Shown here one piece after another: positions 1 through 9,147 of a stretch of 52,900 bases of DNA. The notes below the pieces were generated by a model. The model did no database searches. It saw only the letters and a program-made list of their open reading frames with translations, and was not told the DNA's origin. The translations under genes were made by a program, and so were the position numbers. Position 1 is the first letter of the stretch; each line of letters opens with the position of its first letter. The stretch is from positions 194,909 through 247,808 of the forward strand of contig NZ_QSUU01000001.1 in NCBI RefSeq assembly GCF_003439125.1, read 5' to 3'. Source of the stretch: Collinsella sp. OM04-5 (GTDB lineage Bacteria; Actinomycetota; Coriobacteriia; Coriobacteriales; Coriobacteriaceae).

Positions 1-315
1 GGGGGGGGGGGGGGGGGGTACGATATCTTGGTTTTTCAAAATATTTAACCCTCTATGGACGAATTGCATAGGGGGTTAGTCACAGATATTGGATAAAACA
101 GACCAATTTGGGGATAAATGACCACTTACGCCAAAATAAGTAGCATTTAACGACAAAACATTGAAAAATGTGTAGCACATCGCTATGTTTTTATTAGGAA
201 AAGATTCCAAATTGGCTTATTTCGAACTCACTTTTCAAGCGCCTTGCGGTTCCTGTTGAAACTTGCTGACCTTTGGATGGGTCGAATAGGGCCTCAAGGG
301 GGATGAATTATCACT
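1..315. other. AT-rich leader region upstream of surface operon
   Basis: No gene is seen here. The stretch opens with a run of 18 G at the window edge and is then clearly richer in A/T than the rest of the window. It holds a small hairpin (47-57 pairing with 67-77, arms AACCCTCTATG and CATAGGGGGTT) and a second short inverted repeat around 117-150 (AAATG..ACTTA / TAAGT..CATTT). It must contain the promoter of the sipW-led operon, but I cannot point to a convincing -35/-10 pair. A purine-rich ribosome site AGGGGG lies at 297-302. Confidence 0.5.
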
Positions 316-873
316 TTGGCTGCGCGTAGACTCAAACGATTTATTGCACTTTTGAGTAGCTTGGCGTTCGCGCTTGTCATAGCCCTTGCCGTTGTTTCTT
401 TTGTGCCTCGCGCATTTGGATACACGCCCTTTGCTGTTCTTTCTGGCTCTATGGAACCCGAGCTTCCCGTTGGCTCCATGGTGTTTGTTCGCCAAGTTGA
501 GCCAGCGGATATTGCCGTGGGCGACAATGCAACCTTTTACCGATCGGACGGTGCCGTGGTGACGCATCAGGTGTACGAGATCGACCCTGTGGCGCAGACG
601 ATTAGCACGCAGGGAATCGCAAACAAAAATGCAGATGGAACCATCATGCACGACGCCGAGCAGACGCCTTTTTCACGCGTGATCGGTGTCGTTTCTTTTT
701 GTGTCCCTTACCTGGGCTTCGTTAACGCATATTGCACGACGATGCCCGGTTTGCTTGTTGTGGTGGCCGTTCTGGCGCTGCTGGTCGCGGCGTCGATTGT
801 GCTCGATCGGGTGGTTCCCGACGAGCCTGCGGGCAAGCATGCCCGCGCGCATGCGAGGGAGCGGCGTTCATAG
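316..873 (+). CDS. sipW: SipW-type signal peptidase I
   Basis: A membrane signal peptidase of the archaeal/ER (SipW) type, 185 aa. An N-terminal membrane segment (about residues 8-30) is followed by the catalytic Ser motif SGSMEPELPVGS (Ser45) and VVTHQV, where His84 stands in place of the Lys of ordinary bacterial LepB; this Ser/His pairing defines the SipW type. A second membrane segment spans about 143-163, followed by a basic tail. The chosen start is TTG at 316 after AGGGGG at 297-302; spacing is rather long (13 nt), so the start is the weak point. It is first in a run of same-strand genes that encode three proteins with SipW-type signal peptides (from 944, 1727 and 7860), which are its expected substrates, as SipW processes TasA and TapA in Bacillus. 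Function as peptidase is secure by motif; the substrate list is inference. Confidence 0.88.
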   Translation: MAARRLKRFIALLSSLAFALVIALAVVSFVPRAFGYTPFAVLSGSMEPELPVGSMVFVRQVEPADIAVGDNATFYRSDGAVVTHQVYEIDPVAQTISTQGIANKNADGTIMHDAEQTPFSRVIGVVSFCVPYLGFVNAYCTTMPGLLVVVAVLALLVAASIVLDRVVPDEPAGKHARAHARERRS

Positions 874-943
874 CGGCAGGGAAAAGCGTCGGCGGCGGTA
901 GGGGCCGTTGCCGGGGAAAACGATTCTCGAAAGGAAGAGAACG

Positions 944-1630
944 ATGGAAAACAAGAAGAAAAAGCGCTACGGCATCATTGCCGCCCTGTTGCTGCTGGTA
1001 TTGGCTGCCGGCGTGGGAACGTATGCATGGCTGACGGCGCAGTCGAGCCTGCCCAACAACTTCACTACTGCGGGCATTAACAAGCCCACTACCGATCCCG
1101 ATCATCCGAGTCAGCCGCTTCCGGATGATAACACTAAGGTCAACGGCAACCTGACCGAGACTAACTGGGTTGCGAACTCCAAGCTCGCCCCTGGCGTGTC
1201 TGTTCCTAAGAATCCTAATGTCGGTATTGGCAAGGGATCCGAAAACGCTTATGTGTACGTTTTCGTGAAGAACGAGACGGCGTCTGCTGGGACTCCTAAT
1301 TCCAGGAAGACTTACTTCACCATTAACTCTGGCTGGAAGGCCGTTGAAGCGACCACCGTTGAGGGAGAGCCGACTCATTATCTCGGTGGCCTTTTCGTTT
1401 ATGTTGGCGATGGGACCGAGGCAACTCCGCTTATTGCCAGCAAGACCGAGGACAAGTGGACCGGTGAGCTGTTCAGCAATGTGACTACGCCCAAGGAGAC
1501 CGAGCAAAAGGATTTCGCCAAGGATGCCAAGATGACGGTCAACTGCTTCGTTTACGCTGCAGACAGCACCACTGAGGGCTCGGCTGCGTCTGCTGAGGTT
1601 GCTGCCAAGGATTGGGCTAAGGGCCTGTAG
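944..1630 (+). CDS. SipW-dependent TasA/camelysin-like secreted protein
   Basis: A 228-aa exported protein. The start ATG at 944 follows the ribosome site AAAGGAAG and gives a classical N-terminus: MENKKKKRYG, a hydrophobic stretch (about residues 9-24), then GTYAWLT, the hallmark end of signal peptides cut by SipW in TasA/camelysin family proteins. The mature part is acidic and Thr/Asn rich, with a beta-sandwich-like pattern (AYVYVFVKNE around residue 100), as expected for a fibre subunit. It has no membrane anchor or sortase motif. It lies 70 bp downstream of the SipW gene and is followed by a strong hairpin at 1650-1706. Probable role: secreted, possibly polymerising, surface protein. The family placement rests on the signal peptide and general composition; the body is too divergent to name more closely. 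Confidence 0.75.
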   Translation: MENKKKKRYGIIAALLLLVLAAGVGTYAWLTAQSSLPNNFTTAGINKPTTDPDHPSQPLPDDNTKVNGNLTETNWVANSKLAPGVSVPKNPNVGIGKGSENAYVYVFVKNETASAGTPNSRKTYFTINSGWKAVEATTVEGEPTHYLGGLFVYVGDGTEATPLIASKTEDKWTGELFSNVTTPKETEQKDFAKDAKMTVNCFVYAADSTTEGSAASAEVAAKDWAKGL

Positions 1631-1649
1631 TAATCCAACCCCCTCCACT

Positions 1650-1706
1650 GAGATCCCGGCCCGCTCCCACCCCTATACTCGGGTCGGGATCTCGGTCCCC
1701 CTTTTT
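1650..1706 (+). terminator. hairpin terminator or attenuator inside surface operon
   Basis: Arms GAGATCCCGGCCCG (1650-1663) and CGGGTCGGGATCTC (1680-1693) pair at 13 of 14 positions and are followed, after GGTCCCCC, by five T. It sits between the first TasA-like gene and the rest of the operon, so it may make the first subunit more abundant than the downstream proteins. Confidence 0.65.
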
Positions 1707-1726
1707 ATCGACGACTGGCGAACGTA

Positions 1727-2374
1727 ATGCTCAATAATCTTTCCGACAATCAGAAACGCACCTTGGCGCTTGCCGCGATGGCGCTGTTGGCCCTGGCGTG
1801 CCTGTGCGGCACGCTGGCTTTTACCGTTGATATGGTTCCGGCGAACAACGTTCTATCGTTTGGCAGCGTGAAGGTACGAGTCTGCGAATACACCCTCAAC
1901 GAGCAGGGCGAGGAGATTCCGTTTGAGCCCAACGAGCACGGGGACTATCCCGACACCAAAGCCGGGGGTTCTGACATCAGCCGCATTGTGCGCGTGGAGA
2001 ACGTCGGCTCGCAGCCTGAGTACGTTCGCGCGCGCCTGCGCATGAAGTCAGTGGCACCCGACGGCTCGTGCGCGGATGCCTCGGGCAACGTTGCGTTTCA
2101 TGTGGACGCGGGCGAGGGGTCCCCGTGGATCGATGGCGGCGATGGGTGGTACTACTACCGCGGATTGGATGGGCGTGGCGGCGTGCTCGACCCCGGCGCC
2201 ATGACGGAAAGCCTCATGGACTCGCTGCGCTTTGTGGGCGACTACCACGATGCCGCGCGCGGCGGCTCATTCAGGCTCGATATCGATGTTCAGGCCGTGC
2301 AGGCCAAAAACCAGCAGGCAAGCGATACCGTCCTCGACGTGCTTGACGTCGCGGGCTGGCCGGAGGCGAACTAG
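1727..2374 (+). CDS. SipW-dependent-type secreted protein (second TasA-like subunit)
   Basis: A 215-aa exported protein. N-terminus: short charged stretch, hydrophobic helix about residues 12-30, then CGTLAFTVD, again the SipW-type cleavage context. The mature region contains SFGSVKVRVCEYT and DISRIVRVENVGSQPEYVRA, the pattern of camelysin/TasA proteins, where a core strand is followed by a statement of 'new' N-terminal beta structure and the VxNxG.xxxYVRAR signature. Ribosome site upstream of ATG 1727 is weak. It ends 3 bp before the start of the giant protein gene, so the two are almost certainly co-transcribed and translationally coupled. Likely a minor fibre subunit or an adaptor joining the fibre to the giant protein; this is inference from position. 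Confidence 0.72.
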   Translation: MLNNLSDNQKRTLALAAMALLALACLCGTLAFTVDMVPANNVLSFGSVKVRVCEYTLNEQGEEIPFEPNEHGDYPDTKAGGSDISRIVRVENVGSQPEYVRARLRMKSVAPDGSCADASGNVAFHVDAGEGSPWIDGGDGWYYYRGLDGRGGVLDPGAMTESLMDSLRFVGDYHDAARGGSFRLDIDVQAVQAKNQQASDTVLDVLDVAGWPEAN

Positions 2375-2377
2375 CCT

Positions 2378-5300
2378 ATGAAGATCAAGAACATGAACCG
2401 GGGCGTGCTTAGCAGGCTAGTTGCCGTCGCGGCGATTGCCCTTTGCTGCGTTATGGCGCTGCCAACGGTGGTGCATGCCGAGGACGTGCCCGAGAACACA
2501 AACGAATACCACATCAAAAACGCGAACGACTTTTTGGTGTACGTGGCGCTTTCGCGTGAGCGCGATACGTCCGGCTGGCGCGTTTATCTCGATAACGATA
2601 TCGTGCTTAATGATGACGACATGAAGACCATTGTCTCGCACACCGTTAAGCATCTGTCGTTTGGCAACAAGGAGCATCCGTTTAAGGGCGTGTTCGATGG
2701 TCAAAACCACACCGTTGAGGGCCTGAGCTACGATAAAGACGCTTTTGACCCCGAGCGCGATACGGGATTTTTTGCCGAGACCAACGGTGCCACCATCAAA
2801 AACTTCCTGGTCAAGGACGCCAACGTGTGGGCGGACTTCCGCGGTGGCATTATCGTGGGCAAGGCCGTCAAAACGCGCTTCGAAAACGTTATGGTCATGG
2901 AGAGCACGCTGCACGTGACCTGCGCCAACAATGCTCTCAACCTCATTACCAACGCAGGCTTTGAGGGCGGTCTCATCGCCGGCGAGCTCGACGGCTGCAC
3001 CCTCTACAACTGCGAGGTCCGTGGCGGCCGTGCCGTCAACAATACGACCTCGGGCGTGCAGGCGCTCGGCGGTGAGGGTCTGTATATGGCGGCGTTTGCC
3101 GGCTATGTTACAAATTCGACGATTGAGTACTGCCGCGTTACACCTACGCGCAAGAAGGACGGCTCGATTGCCGCGAATGGCATGACCGACGTCACCAATA
3201 AGTACGACGTGGCTGTTGGCGCTCTGGGCGGCAACAACGTGTATGCCTCGGGTTTTGTGGGCTGCATGGCGGGTAACGCCAAGATTATCGACTGCTTCTC
3301 GACGGCGCAGTGCTACAGCTATGCCGCGTCGTACGTGGGCGTTGTCTCCGTGACGCGCGCATGGACGGGTGGCCTGGCGGGTCGTATTCTGACGGCCGAG
3401 GGCAACGAGCTCGTTCGCAGCCATTTTGCGGGTGACTTGAGCTCGCGTCAGTACAATCCCATCGCCGTGATCCCCATCATTCAAAACGATGTGAACCTGG
3501 GCGGTATTGCTGCGCGCGCCAACAAGGGTGACGCCACGGTTACCGAATGCTACTTTAAGCCGAGCGTGAGCCTTTCTGGCAACAGCCAGGGCAACCCTGC
3601 TAAAAAGAAAATCCCCTCGTTTGGCGGCGATGGCACCACCAAGGGTGATGGCTATGGTCCATGGGATGACGAGCGCTACACCACGCGCGAGCTGTGGGAA
3701 GAGCACGACTACGACTTCTGTGCCGGCACCATGCGCTCGACTGCTAACGACGGGACCCTGGATGGCCCGCACCCCAATGAGTGGGCGATGGATTACAAGC
3801 TGAATATTCCTGTGCATGGCCAGAGCGTTAAGGCGACGATCGATTTTCCCGGTGCGGGTACCGCGACAATTACGGCAACCAAACTCGGTATTGATCAAGC
3901 GACCTCGGATCCGTACGCCTTTGCCGTGAGCGCCGTGCTGGCGGGAACGGCCCAGGGCTTGGCCCAGGGCGATACATCGGTGACGTTTAGGCAGGATACC
4001 TCCGCAAAGCCCAAGGGCTTGACCGATGCCAACGGCGGTTATCGCTTCATGGGCTGGTTCCGCGAGTCCGGAGTCAATGTGAACCGTATCGATGCCGATA
4101 ACGCCTGGTTTAACGGCAAGACCGATGCCGATGCCGTTAAGGCTGGCAAGCAGGTCCAGAAGAACGAAGCGCACGAGATAACGTCGACCTATACCGCCGA
4201 TAACGCGAAGGGGGCCGAGGCCTTTAAGGGCAACGACCTGTTTATTGCTTCGTACGAGGCGCAGGTACTGTTCTATAACGTCAAGGGCGAGACGCTCGCG
4301 TGGCAGAGCGGCGAGGAGCACGACAAGTCGACGGACTGGTACCGCTATGGCGTCGGTTTAACGCCGGCTGCCCCTGCGGACCGCGGCACTCTTTCCGCCA
4401 GCGCCACCTTTATCGGTTGGACGACGCAGCCGAGTGGCGAGGCCGGGATGCATGGCGGTTACGCGGCCATCACCTCGCCTAAGCTTGCCGAGCTAAAAAA
4501 CGCCGGTGCGTTCTATCCTGCCGGCACCGAGATCACTGTGCTTGGTCCTACCGATTTTTATCCGGTGTACACCGACTATGTGTCGAACATCATGACGGTG
4601 TTTGAGGGCAATGAGCAGGATGCAACCGACGATCAGACTCGGCGCGACGGTGTGGGCAAAACTGACGTTAAGGTTGAGACTGCCGAGGATGGCACAAGCG
4701 CGTATACCGTACGGGTGCTCGACGTATCCGGTAAAGCTATATCCGAGGAGGGCCAGCTGCCCGACGGCTATCGTTTCCTGGGTTGGTATGAAAACAAGGG
4801 AACCGAGGATGCCCCGCTCGAGGTGCGCGTAAGCCGCGACCCCAGCTATACGCTCCCCGCCGATGTCGATTTAACCGCGCCGCATACCTACATCGCCCGC
4901 TTTGAGTACCGAGTGGATTATTACGTTCGGGCTTATACCAACCATGAGTTTACGGACAGCAAGCTACTTTGTTCCGTTTGGAATCGCTATCAAACGCCCT
5001 TTGAGGAAAACGTCGGTAGTACCTTCGTGCGTGAAAACGTCGTCCACTGGGGCCCGGAGCATGTTGACCACGGTATAAAGGATAGTTATGAAACGTGTGG
5101 CACGCGCTTCACGAAGGAAACCCTTGTCGTGAGTCCCCTTAACGCGTACTCGCACAACGTTAAAAACGATACGGGAGCCGATACTCTAAAAAACCTCTAT
5201 GCCGATACCGATTTTCCAGGCGCTGCAACGCTAAGCGATACTTGGACTTCGGCTTCGCTGAACGTAACGGTCAAACCGGTGAATGATCGCTATCGCCTGA

Positions 5301-7858
5301 ATTTCTGGACGCTTGAGCGCGATGGTGAATATTGGACATATGTGAAAAATCCCATCGAGAGCATGGTGCGTACAGATAAGAAGTACTACGTTCGCGCGAT
5401 GATTACCACGGACGTTAATTTCTACAACAAGGGCGATAATGTCGTGAGGACTGCCACGCGGCGCTATGAGAGTAACTTGCTGCAGACCAAGGTGAACGGG
5501 GCGGATCCGACGTTCACGTATTACTACCCGCATGTTAATAAGTCGGTTAAAGTGGCCGAAAAGCCAGAAGATGGTGAGAAGGGATCGTATGAGAGCCCCC
5601 TGACCCTCGAAGCTTCCCCGACCGATGCCGACATGGCCGTGCCGGGCTATAAGTTCCTGGGCTGGATTTCGACCGCCGAGGTTCAGAAGGATTCTGACGT
5701 CTGGAAGTATATCTACGACGTCGCCGGCGACTCCTATGTGACGAGTGATCCGGATAAGGCAGAGCCGTATCTGGCGACCGACGAGTCCAAGGTCACCCAG
5801 TGGCAGGATGCCTATCCCGTCTACGCAAAGTACGACGTCAGCTACACCACCAACCTGCATCGCGCAGGTTTTGAGGGTACGGACAAGGTCAATGTGCCTA
5901 GCTACAACATCGCTCCCGTTATCAACGCGGACACCAATCCTGCTACGGCAACGGTGACCCCTGACGTTACGACGCCGGTTTATAAAGCAGGCGGTGAGCT
6001 GTATAAGTTGCAGAAGGTTGAGATCGAGCTTCCGAACGGCGAGATCAAGACGCTTCCCTACGATGTGGAGCATGGTACTTGCTCTTATCCGGTGGAACCT
6101 GGCGGAGCCTATACATTCGTGGCGTACTATTCGCCGTTGGCGGTTGTGTACCATCTCAATGCCAGGGATGTGGACGGTAAGGTAGCCCAGCAGGGCGATT
6201 CTCTCGGCAGCCTTAAGGACGGCATCCCGCTGCCAACGTATAACGTCGGCGATATCGATGCTGCAACAAACGCATACAATGCCTTCGTGGGCTGGACGGA
6301 AACTAAGCCGGTAGCTGGCAACGGTTATGTCGTTTGGTCGGACGACGTTTCCATGGTGAATAAAAGCACCGTGGTCAAGGCCCCCATGGAGTTGTATCCG
6401 GTCTACCGCGCCAGCGCGGTGCGTGTTCAATCGAATATCGATGCCAATCTGGATGACCCCGGTTCTGTGCGTTATCTTTCGCGGACCGACTCTGGTGATC
6501 AAATTTCGCTGGAGGTAAAAGCTGCAACTGAGGTTGTCGGCAAGGATGGCACCAAGTACGACTTTGTCTGCTGGTCGCGTGACTATGAATCCGATAACAA
6601 GTACACCCTGATGACCGGTGACGACAAGTATCCCCTCGAGGGCAATGAGCCCTTTAAGAGCGCGATGTACACTGCGGTGTACAAGATTGCGCCGCATAAG
6701 GTGCGCTATCACGGTGTCGACGGGTCGGTTCTCTTTACGGCGACGGTCGACTCGGGCGACGAGCGTGCGCAGGACGGCAAGTCCGGCTTCGTCTATACGG
6801 TTGATGTTCCCAAAATGGATGAGAACGGCCGCCCCGTCTATGACAACAGCGGGAATCCCATGATGGAGCAAAAGTCCGTGGCATACGACCCGGACGCCCA
6901 TTCCAAGATCGTCGCGCTGCTCGATGAGCGTGCGGCCGCCAATGGCGATATGCGTGAGCTCTTCTTGGAGTGGCGATATGTGGGCGCCGATGGTGATACG
7001 AAGCCTTGGGATGTGTTTAAGGACGAGCCAATTAAGGGCGACATGGACCTGTATCCCGTTACATATCGCGTGGTTGCCAAAGATACGTCTGATCCCGCGA
7101 AGTCCGAAACCATGACCGCCCAGCTTAAGTGGCTGCTCGATCCCGCCGCCGCCAACACCGTCGATGACAGTGCCGACAAGGCGCCGTTTAAGGTCTGCTT
7201 TGCCAAGCCGTTTATGGGAACGCGGCTGACCGTTACGGTAATGCGGGCAAGCTACGGGCCTGGTACAGAGGGTGTTTCTGTGGCGGAAGAGCCCGTAAAC
7301 GGCAAGTTTGTCTCGCTCTACAGCCTTGGTTCGGGTGACGGCTCGTTCGACCTGGCCAACCGTCTGGAGTCCAAGAAGACGGGCGAGGGCGATCAGGGCC
7401 CCGGCAAAGCCGTGTTCAACTTTGCCCAGACTCATGCGCTGACGATCGTTAAAAAGACGACCGATGCCAGCGCTATGGGGCAAACGTTCCGCTTTAAGGT
7501 AACGCGAAAGATGTCGCAGGATTCTCCTGCCGAGACGCGCATGGTCGAGGTGAAAGTTAGCGAGCAGCGCGACGAAAACGGTGAAACTTGCTATGTCGGC
7601 AGCGTGCAGTTCGCCGCTCCGGCTGGCATCTATACCGTCGAGGAAGATACGGCTTGGGCATGGCGCTACCAGGGTGAGCTGAGCACGCCGGGCAAGGCGC
7701 CCGGTAAAACTGCCGAGCTGACGATTTCGTCTGCATCGAGCGCGAACGATGCCACGTTCACCTGCACGAACACGCGTGTGAACGACAAATGGATCGACGG
7801 CAGCGATCGTGCCCATAACGTTTGGAGCAACGGCAACGTAGCAAAGAAGGAGGATTAG
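2378..7858 (+). CDS. giant secreted surface protein with beta-helix and InlB-type repeats
   Basis: 1826 aa. A normal Sec signal peptide (about residues 1-34, ending VVHA-ED) is followed by a region (about 40-370) with strand/turn repeats and GQNHTVEG, FENVMV and YNCEV elements, typical of GLUG-like or right-handed beta-helix adhesin domains. Then come at least seven InlB B-type (Listeria-Bacteroides) repeats marked by Y.F.GW: near residues 555, 677, 797, 971 (FWTL variant), 1090, 1301 and 1394 (CWSR variant). A C-terminal Cna-B/DUF7601-like domain begins near 1687 (LTIVKKTTDAS) and ends with TFTCTNTRV. There is no LPxTG-like motif and no C-terminal membrane segment, so it is either released or held by partners, perhaps the anchored protein from 8432. 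Ribosome site GGAGG lies inside the end of the upstream gene. Likely an adhesin; ligand unknown. Confidence 0.82.
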   Translation: MKIKNMNRGVLSRLVAVAAIALCCVMALPTVVHAEDVPENTNEYHIKNANDFLVYVALSRERDTSGWRVYLDNDIVLNDDDMKTIVSHTVKHLSFGNKEHPFKGVFDGQNHTVEGLSYDKDAFDPERDTGFFAETNGATIKNFLVKDANVWADFRGGIIVGKAVKTRFENVMVMESTLHVTCANNALNLITNAGFEGGLIAGELDGCTLYNCEVRGGRAVNNTTSGVQALGGEGLYMAAFAGYVTNSTIEYCRVTPTRKKDGSIAANGMTDVTNKYDVAVGALGGNNVYASGFVGCMAGNAKIIDCFSTAQCYSYAASYVGVVSVTRAWTGGLAGRILTAEGNELVRSHFAGDLSSRQYNPIAVIPIIQNDVNLGGIAARANKGDATVTECYFKPSVSLSGNSQGNPAKKKIPSFGGDGTTKGDGYGPWDDERYTTRELWEEHDYDFCAGTMRSTANDGTLDGPHPNEWAMDYKLNIPVHGQSVKATIDFPGAGTATITATKLGIDQATSDPYAFAVSAVLAGTAQGLAQGDTSVTFRQDTSAKPKGLTDANGGYRFMGWFRESGVNVNRIDADNAWFNGKTDADAVKAGKQVQKNEAHEITSTYTADNAKGAEAFKGNDLFIASYEAQVLFYNVKGETLAWQSGEEHDKSTDWYRYGVGLTPAAPADRGTLSASATFIGWTTQPSGEAGMHGGYAAITSPKLAELKNAGAFYPAGTEITVLGPTDFYPVYTDYVSNIMTVFEGNEQDATDDQTRRDGVGKTDVKVETAEDGTSAYTVRVLDVSGKAISEEGQLPDGYRFLGWYENKGTEDAPLEVRVSRDPSYTLPADVDLTAPHTYIARFEYRVDYYVRAYTNHEFTDSKLLCSVWNRYQTPFEENVGSTFVRENVVHWGPEHVDHGIKDSYETCGTRFTKETLVVSPLNAYSHNVKNDTGADTLKNLYADTDFPGAATLSDTWTSASLNVTVKPVNDRYRLNFWTLERDGEYWTYVKNPIESMVRTDKKYYVRAMITTDVNFYNKGDNVVRTATRRYESNLLQTKVNGADPTFTYYYPHVNKSVKVAEKPEDGEKGSYESPLTLEASPTDADMAVPGYKFLGWISTAEVQKDSDVWKYIYDVAGDSYVTSDPDKAEPYLATDESKVTQWQDAYPVYAKYDVSYTTNLHRAGFEGTDKVNVPSYNIAPVINADTNPATATVTPDVTTPVYKAGGELYKLQKVEIELPNGEIKTLPYDVEHGTCSYPVEPGGAYTFVAYYSPLAVVYHLNARDVDGKVAQQGDSLGSLKDGIPLPTYNVGDIDAATNAYNAFVGWTETKPVAGNGYVVWSDDVSMVNKSTVVKAPMELYPVYRASAVRVQSNIDANLDDPGSVRYLSRTDSGDQISLEVKAATEVVGKDGTKYDFVCWSRDYESDNKYTLMTGDDKYPLEGNEPFKSAMYTAVYKIAPHKVRYHGVDGSVLFTATVDSGDERAQDGKSGFVYTVDVPKMDENGRPVYDNSGNPMMEQKSVAYDPDAHSKIVALLDERAAANGDMRELFLEWRYVGADGDTKPWDVFKDEPIKGDMDLYPVTYRVVAKDTSDPAKSETMTAQLKWLLDPAAANTVDDSADKAPFKVCFAKPFMGTRLTVTVMRASYGPGTEGVSVAEEPVNGKFVSLYSLGSGDGSFDLANRLESKKTGEGDQGPGKAVFNFAQTHALTIVKKTTDASAMGQTFRFKVTRKMSQDSPAETRMVEVKVSEQRDENGETCYVGSVQFAAPAGIYTVEEDTAWAWRYQGELSTPGKAPGKTAELTISSASSANDATFTCTNTRVNDKWIDGSDRAHNVWSNGNVAKKED

Positions 7859-7859
7859 C

Positions 7860-8429
7860 ATGTCCAAGCGCAAGCGCATCATCGCCTTGCTGGTGGGGGT
7901 TATCCTCCTGGCCGGTACGGCAGGCACGTTGGCCTGGCTTTCGGTTACGGGCGTGCTGGTCAACCAGTTCGGCATCGGATCGGTGACGCCATCGGTTCAG
8001 GAAACGCTCAACGGCAAAGTGAAAAGCGATGTCAAGGCGAAGAACACGGGTACTGCGCCCGCCTATATTCGTGCTGCAGTGGATATCTACTGGCAGGACC
8101 AGGATGGCGCACGCCTGTGGGATGAGCCAGTTGCCGGCACCGACTACGTCATTGACTGGGGCAGTGTGTCCAAGGCATCTGCTTCCAACACCGCCTCGTC
8201 TTGGGTTGTCGCGTCCGACGGGTACTACTACTGGACGTCTCCCGTTGCTCCGATGGGCAAAACCGATGTGCTCATCAAGAGCGTGACTGAGCAGAAGGCA
8301 GATGGGAAGAACCTGGTCGTTGACATTTCGACCCAAGCAATTCAATCCACGCCCGACGATGCAGTTGCAGAGGCATGGGGCTGTACAGTCAAGGATGGCG
8401 TGCTGGTGCCGCCGCATGGAGGTGCGTAG
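7860..8429 (+). CDS. SipW-dependent-type secreted protein (third TasA-like subunit)
   Basis: 189 aa. ATG 7860 follows AAGGAGG placed in the last codons of the giant gene, so the pair is tightly coupled. N-terminus MSKRKR, hydrophobic helix about residues 7-24, then AGTLAWLSVTG, the SipW-type cleavage region. The mature part contains VKSDVKAKNTGTAPAYIRAAVDIYW, recognisably the camelysin/TasA beta-sandwich signature seen also in the protein from 1727 (shown here in pieces: VKAKNTGTAPAYIRAAV). No anchor. Three such proteins flank the giant protein on both sides, which suggests that they assemble with it. Its stop codon lies 3 bp before the next gene. Confidence 0.75.
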   Translation: MSKRKRIIALLVGVILLAGTAGTLAWLSVTGVLVNQFGIGSVTPSVQETLNGKVKSDVKAKNTGTAPAYIRAAVDIYWQDQDGARLWDEPVAGTDYVIDWGSVSKASASNTASSWVVASDGYYYWTSPVAPMGKTDVLIKSVTEQKADGKNLVVDISTQAIQSTPDDAVAEAWGCTVKDGVLVPPHGGA

Positions 8430-8431
8430 GT

Positions 8432-9130
8432 ATGGCTTCTCCGATTCGTAAAGACGTTGTGTGTTCCTTGCGCTGCGTGATGGCGGCAATCGTCTGCCTT
8501 ATCGCGCTTGCCGTTCCTGCACGTGCGTTTGCTGACGTTCCCACGATTGCCTATGACGGAAATGCACGCCAGCTAACGGTATCGGGAGCGACGGACTCCT
8601 CGGGGGAGCCCGATCTGTTTCCAGCCTTTAAAGATCTAATGCCCGGCGATGTACGCGAGCAACAGATTGGGGTTCGTACCACGGGTGTAAAGTCCCAGGT
8701 ACGTGTGTTTGTGCGGGCTGTTGTCGATCACGAGACGGCACATCTGCTATCGCCCATCACCTTAACGGCGACTGTGGGCGATGCCTCTGCAGGTTGGCTC
8801 CAGACAGGAACACCGGGCAGCGTGTTCGCCTATCCCACGCAAATCGCCACGTTTACGAGCGATGACAGCACGGTGCTTAATCTGCAGCTAAGCGTTCCGA
8901 CGTCGGTGGGCAACGAGCTTGCCGACGCAAACAAGACCATTCGCTGGGAGATTACCGCCGAGGACGATGGCGAGAAGATTCCCGTGCAGTCTGCTGACAG
9001 CAAGAAGCCCGGCTTGCTTGGTCTGGCGGCAACGGGCGACAACACGCTCACGTTGCTTTTAGTTTTGCTAACTCTTGCCAGCATCGCTTTTATAGCCGCG
9101 CTACTTTTGTCCCGGAGGGATAAGTACTAG
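8432..9130 (+). CDS. sortase-anchored surface protein with LAATG motif
   Basis: 232 aa. ATG 8432 has GGAGG 8 nt upstream, inside the end of the previous gene. It has a Sec signal peptide (about 1-32, ending ARAFA), a beta-rich mature domain with DVREQQIGVRTTG and VRVFVRAVV, and a complete cell-wall sorting signal: LAATG (about residues 201-205), hydrophobic helix, and RRDKY tail. LAxTG is the motif used by class E sortases of actinobacteria, in place of LPxTG. No sortase gene is present in this window, so the enzyme must be elsewhere. As the only covalently anchored member of the operon, it is the best candidate for the base that ties the fibre to the wall. Confidence 0.8.
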   Translation: MASPIRKDVVCSLRCVMAAIVCLIALAVPARAFADVPTIAYDGNARQLTVSGATDSSGEPDLFPAFKDLMPGDVREQQIGVRTTGVKSQVRVFVRAVVDHETAHLLSPITLTATVGDASAGWLQTGTPGSVFAYPTQIATFTSDDSTVLNLQLSVPTSVGNELADANKTIRWEITAEDDGEKIPVQSADSKKPGLLGLAATGDNTLTLLLVLLTLASIAFIAALLLSRRDKY

Positions 9131-9147
9131 GTCCATCTTCTAAACGC

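Noticed and set aside
2417..4321. Long open frame antisense to the giant surface protein gene
   Set aside because: It is a shadow of codon bias in a GC-rich gene: no ribosome site, low-complexity Arg/His/Ala composition, and the sense strand encodes recognisable domains. The same applies to antisense frames at 5231-7975, 13217-15394, 30518-32998 and 47668-49095.
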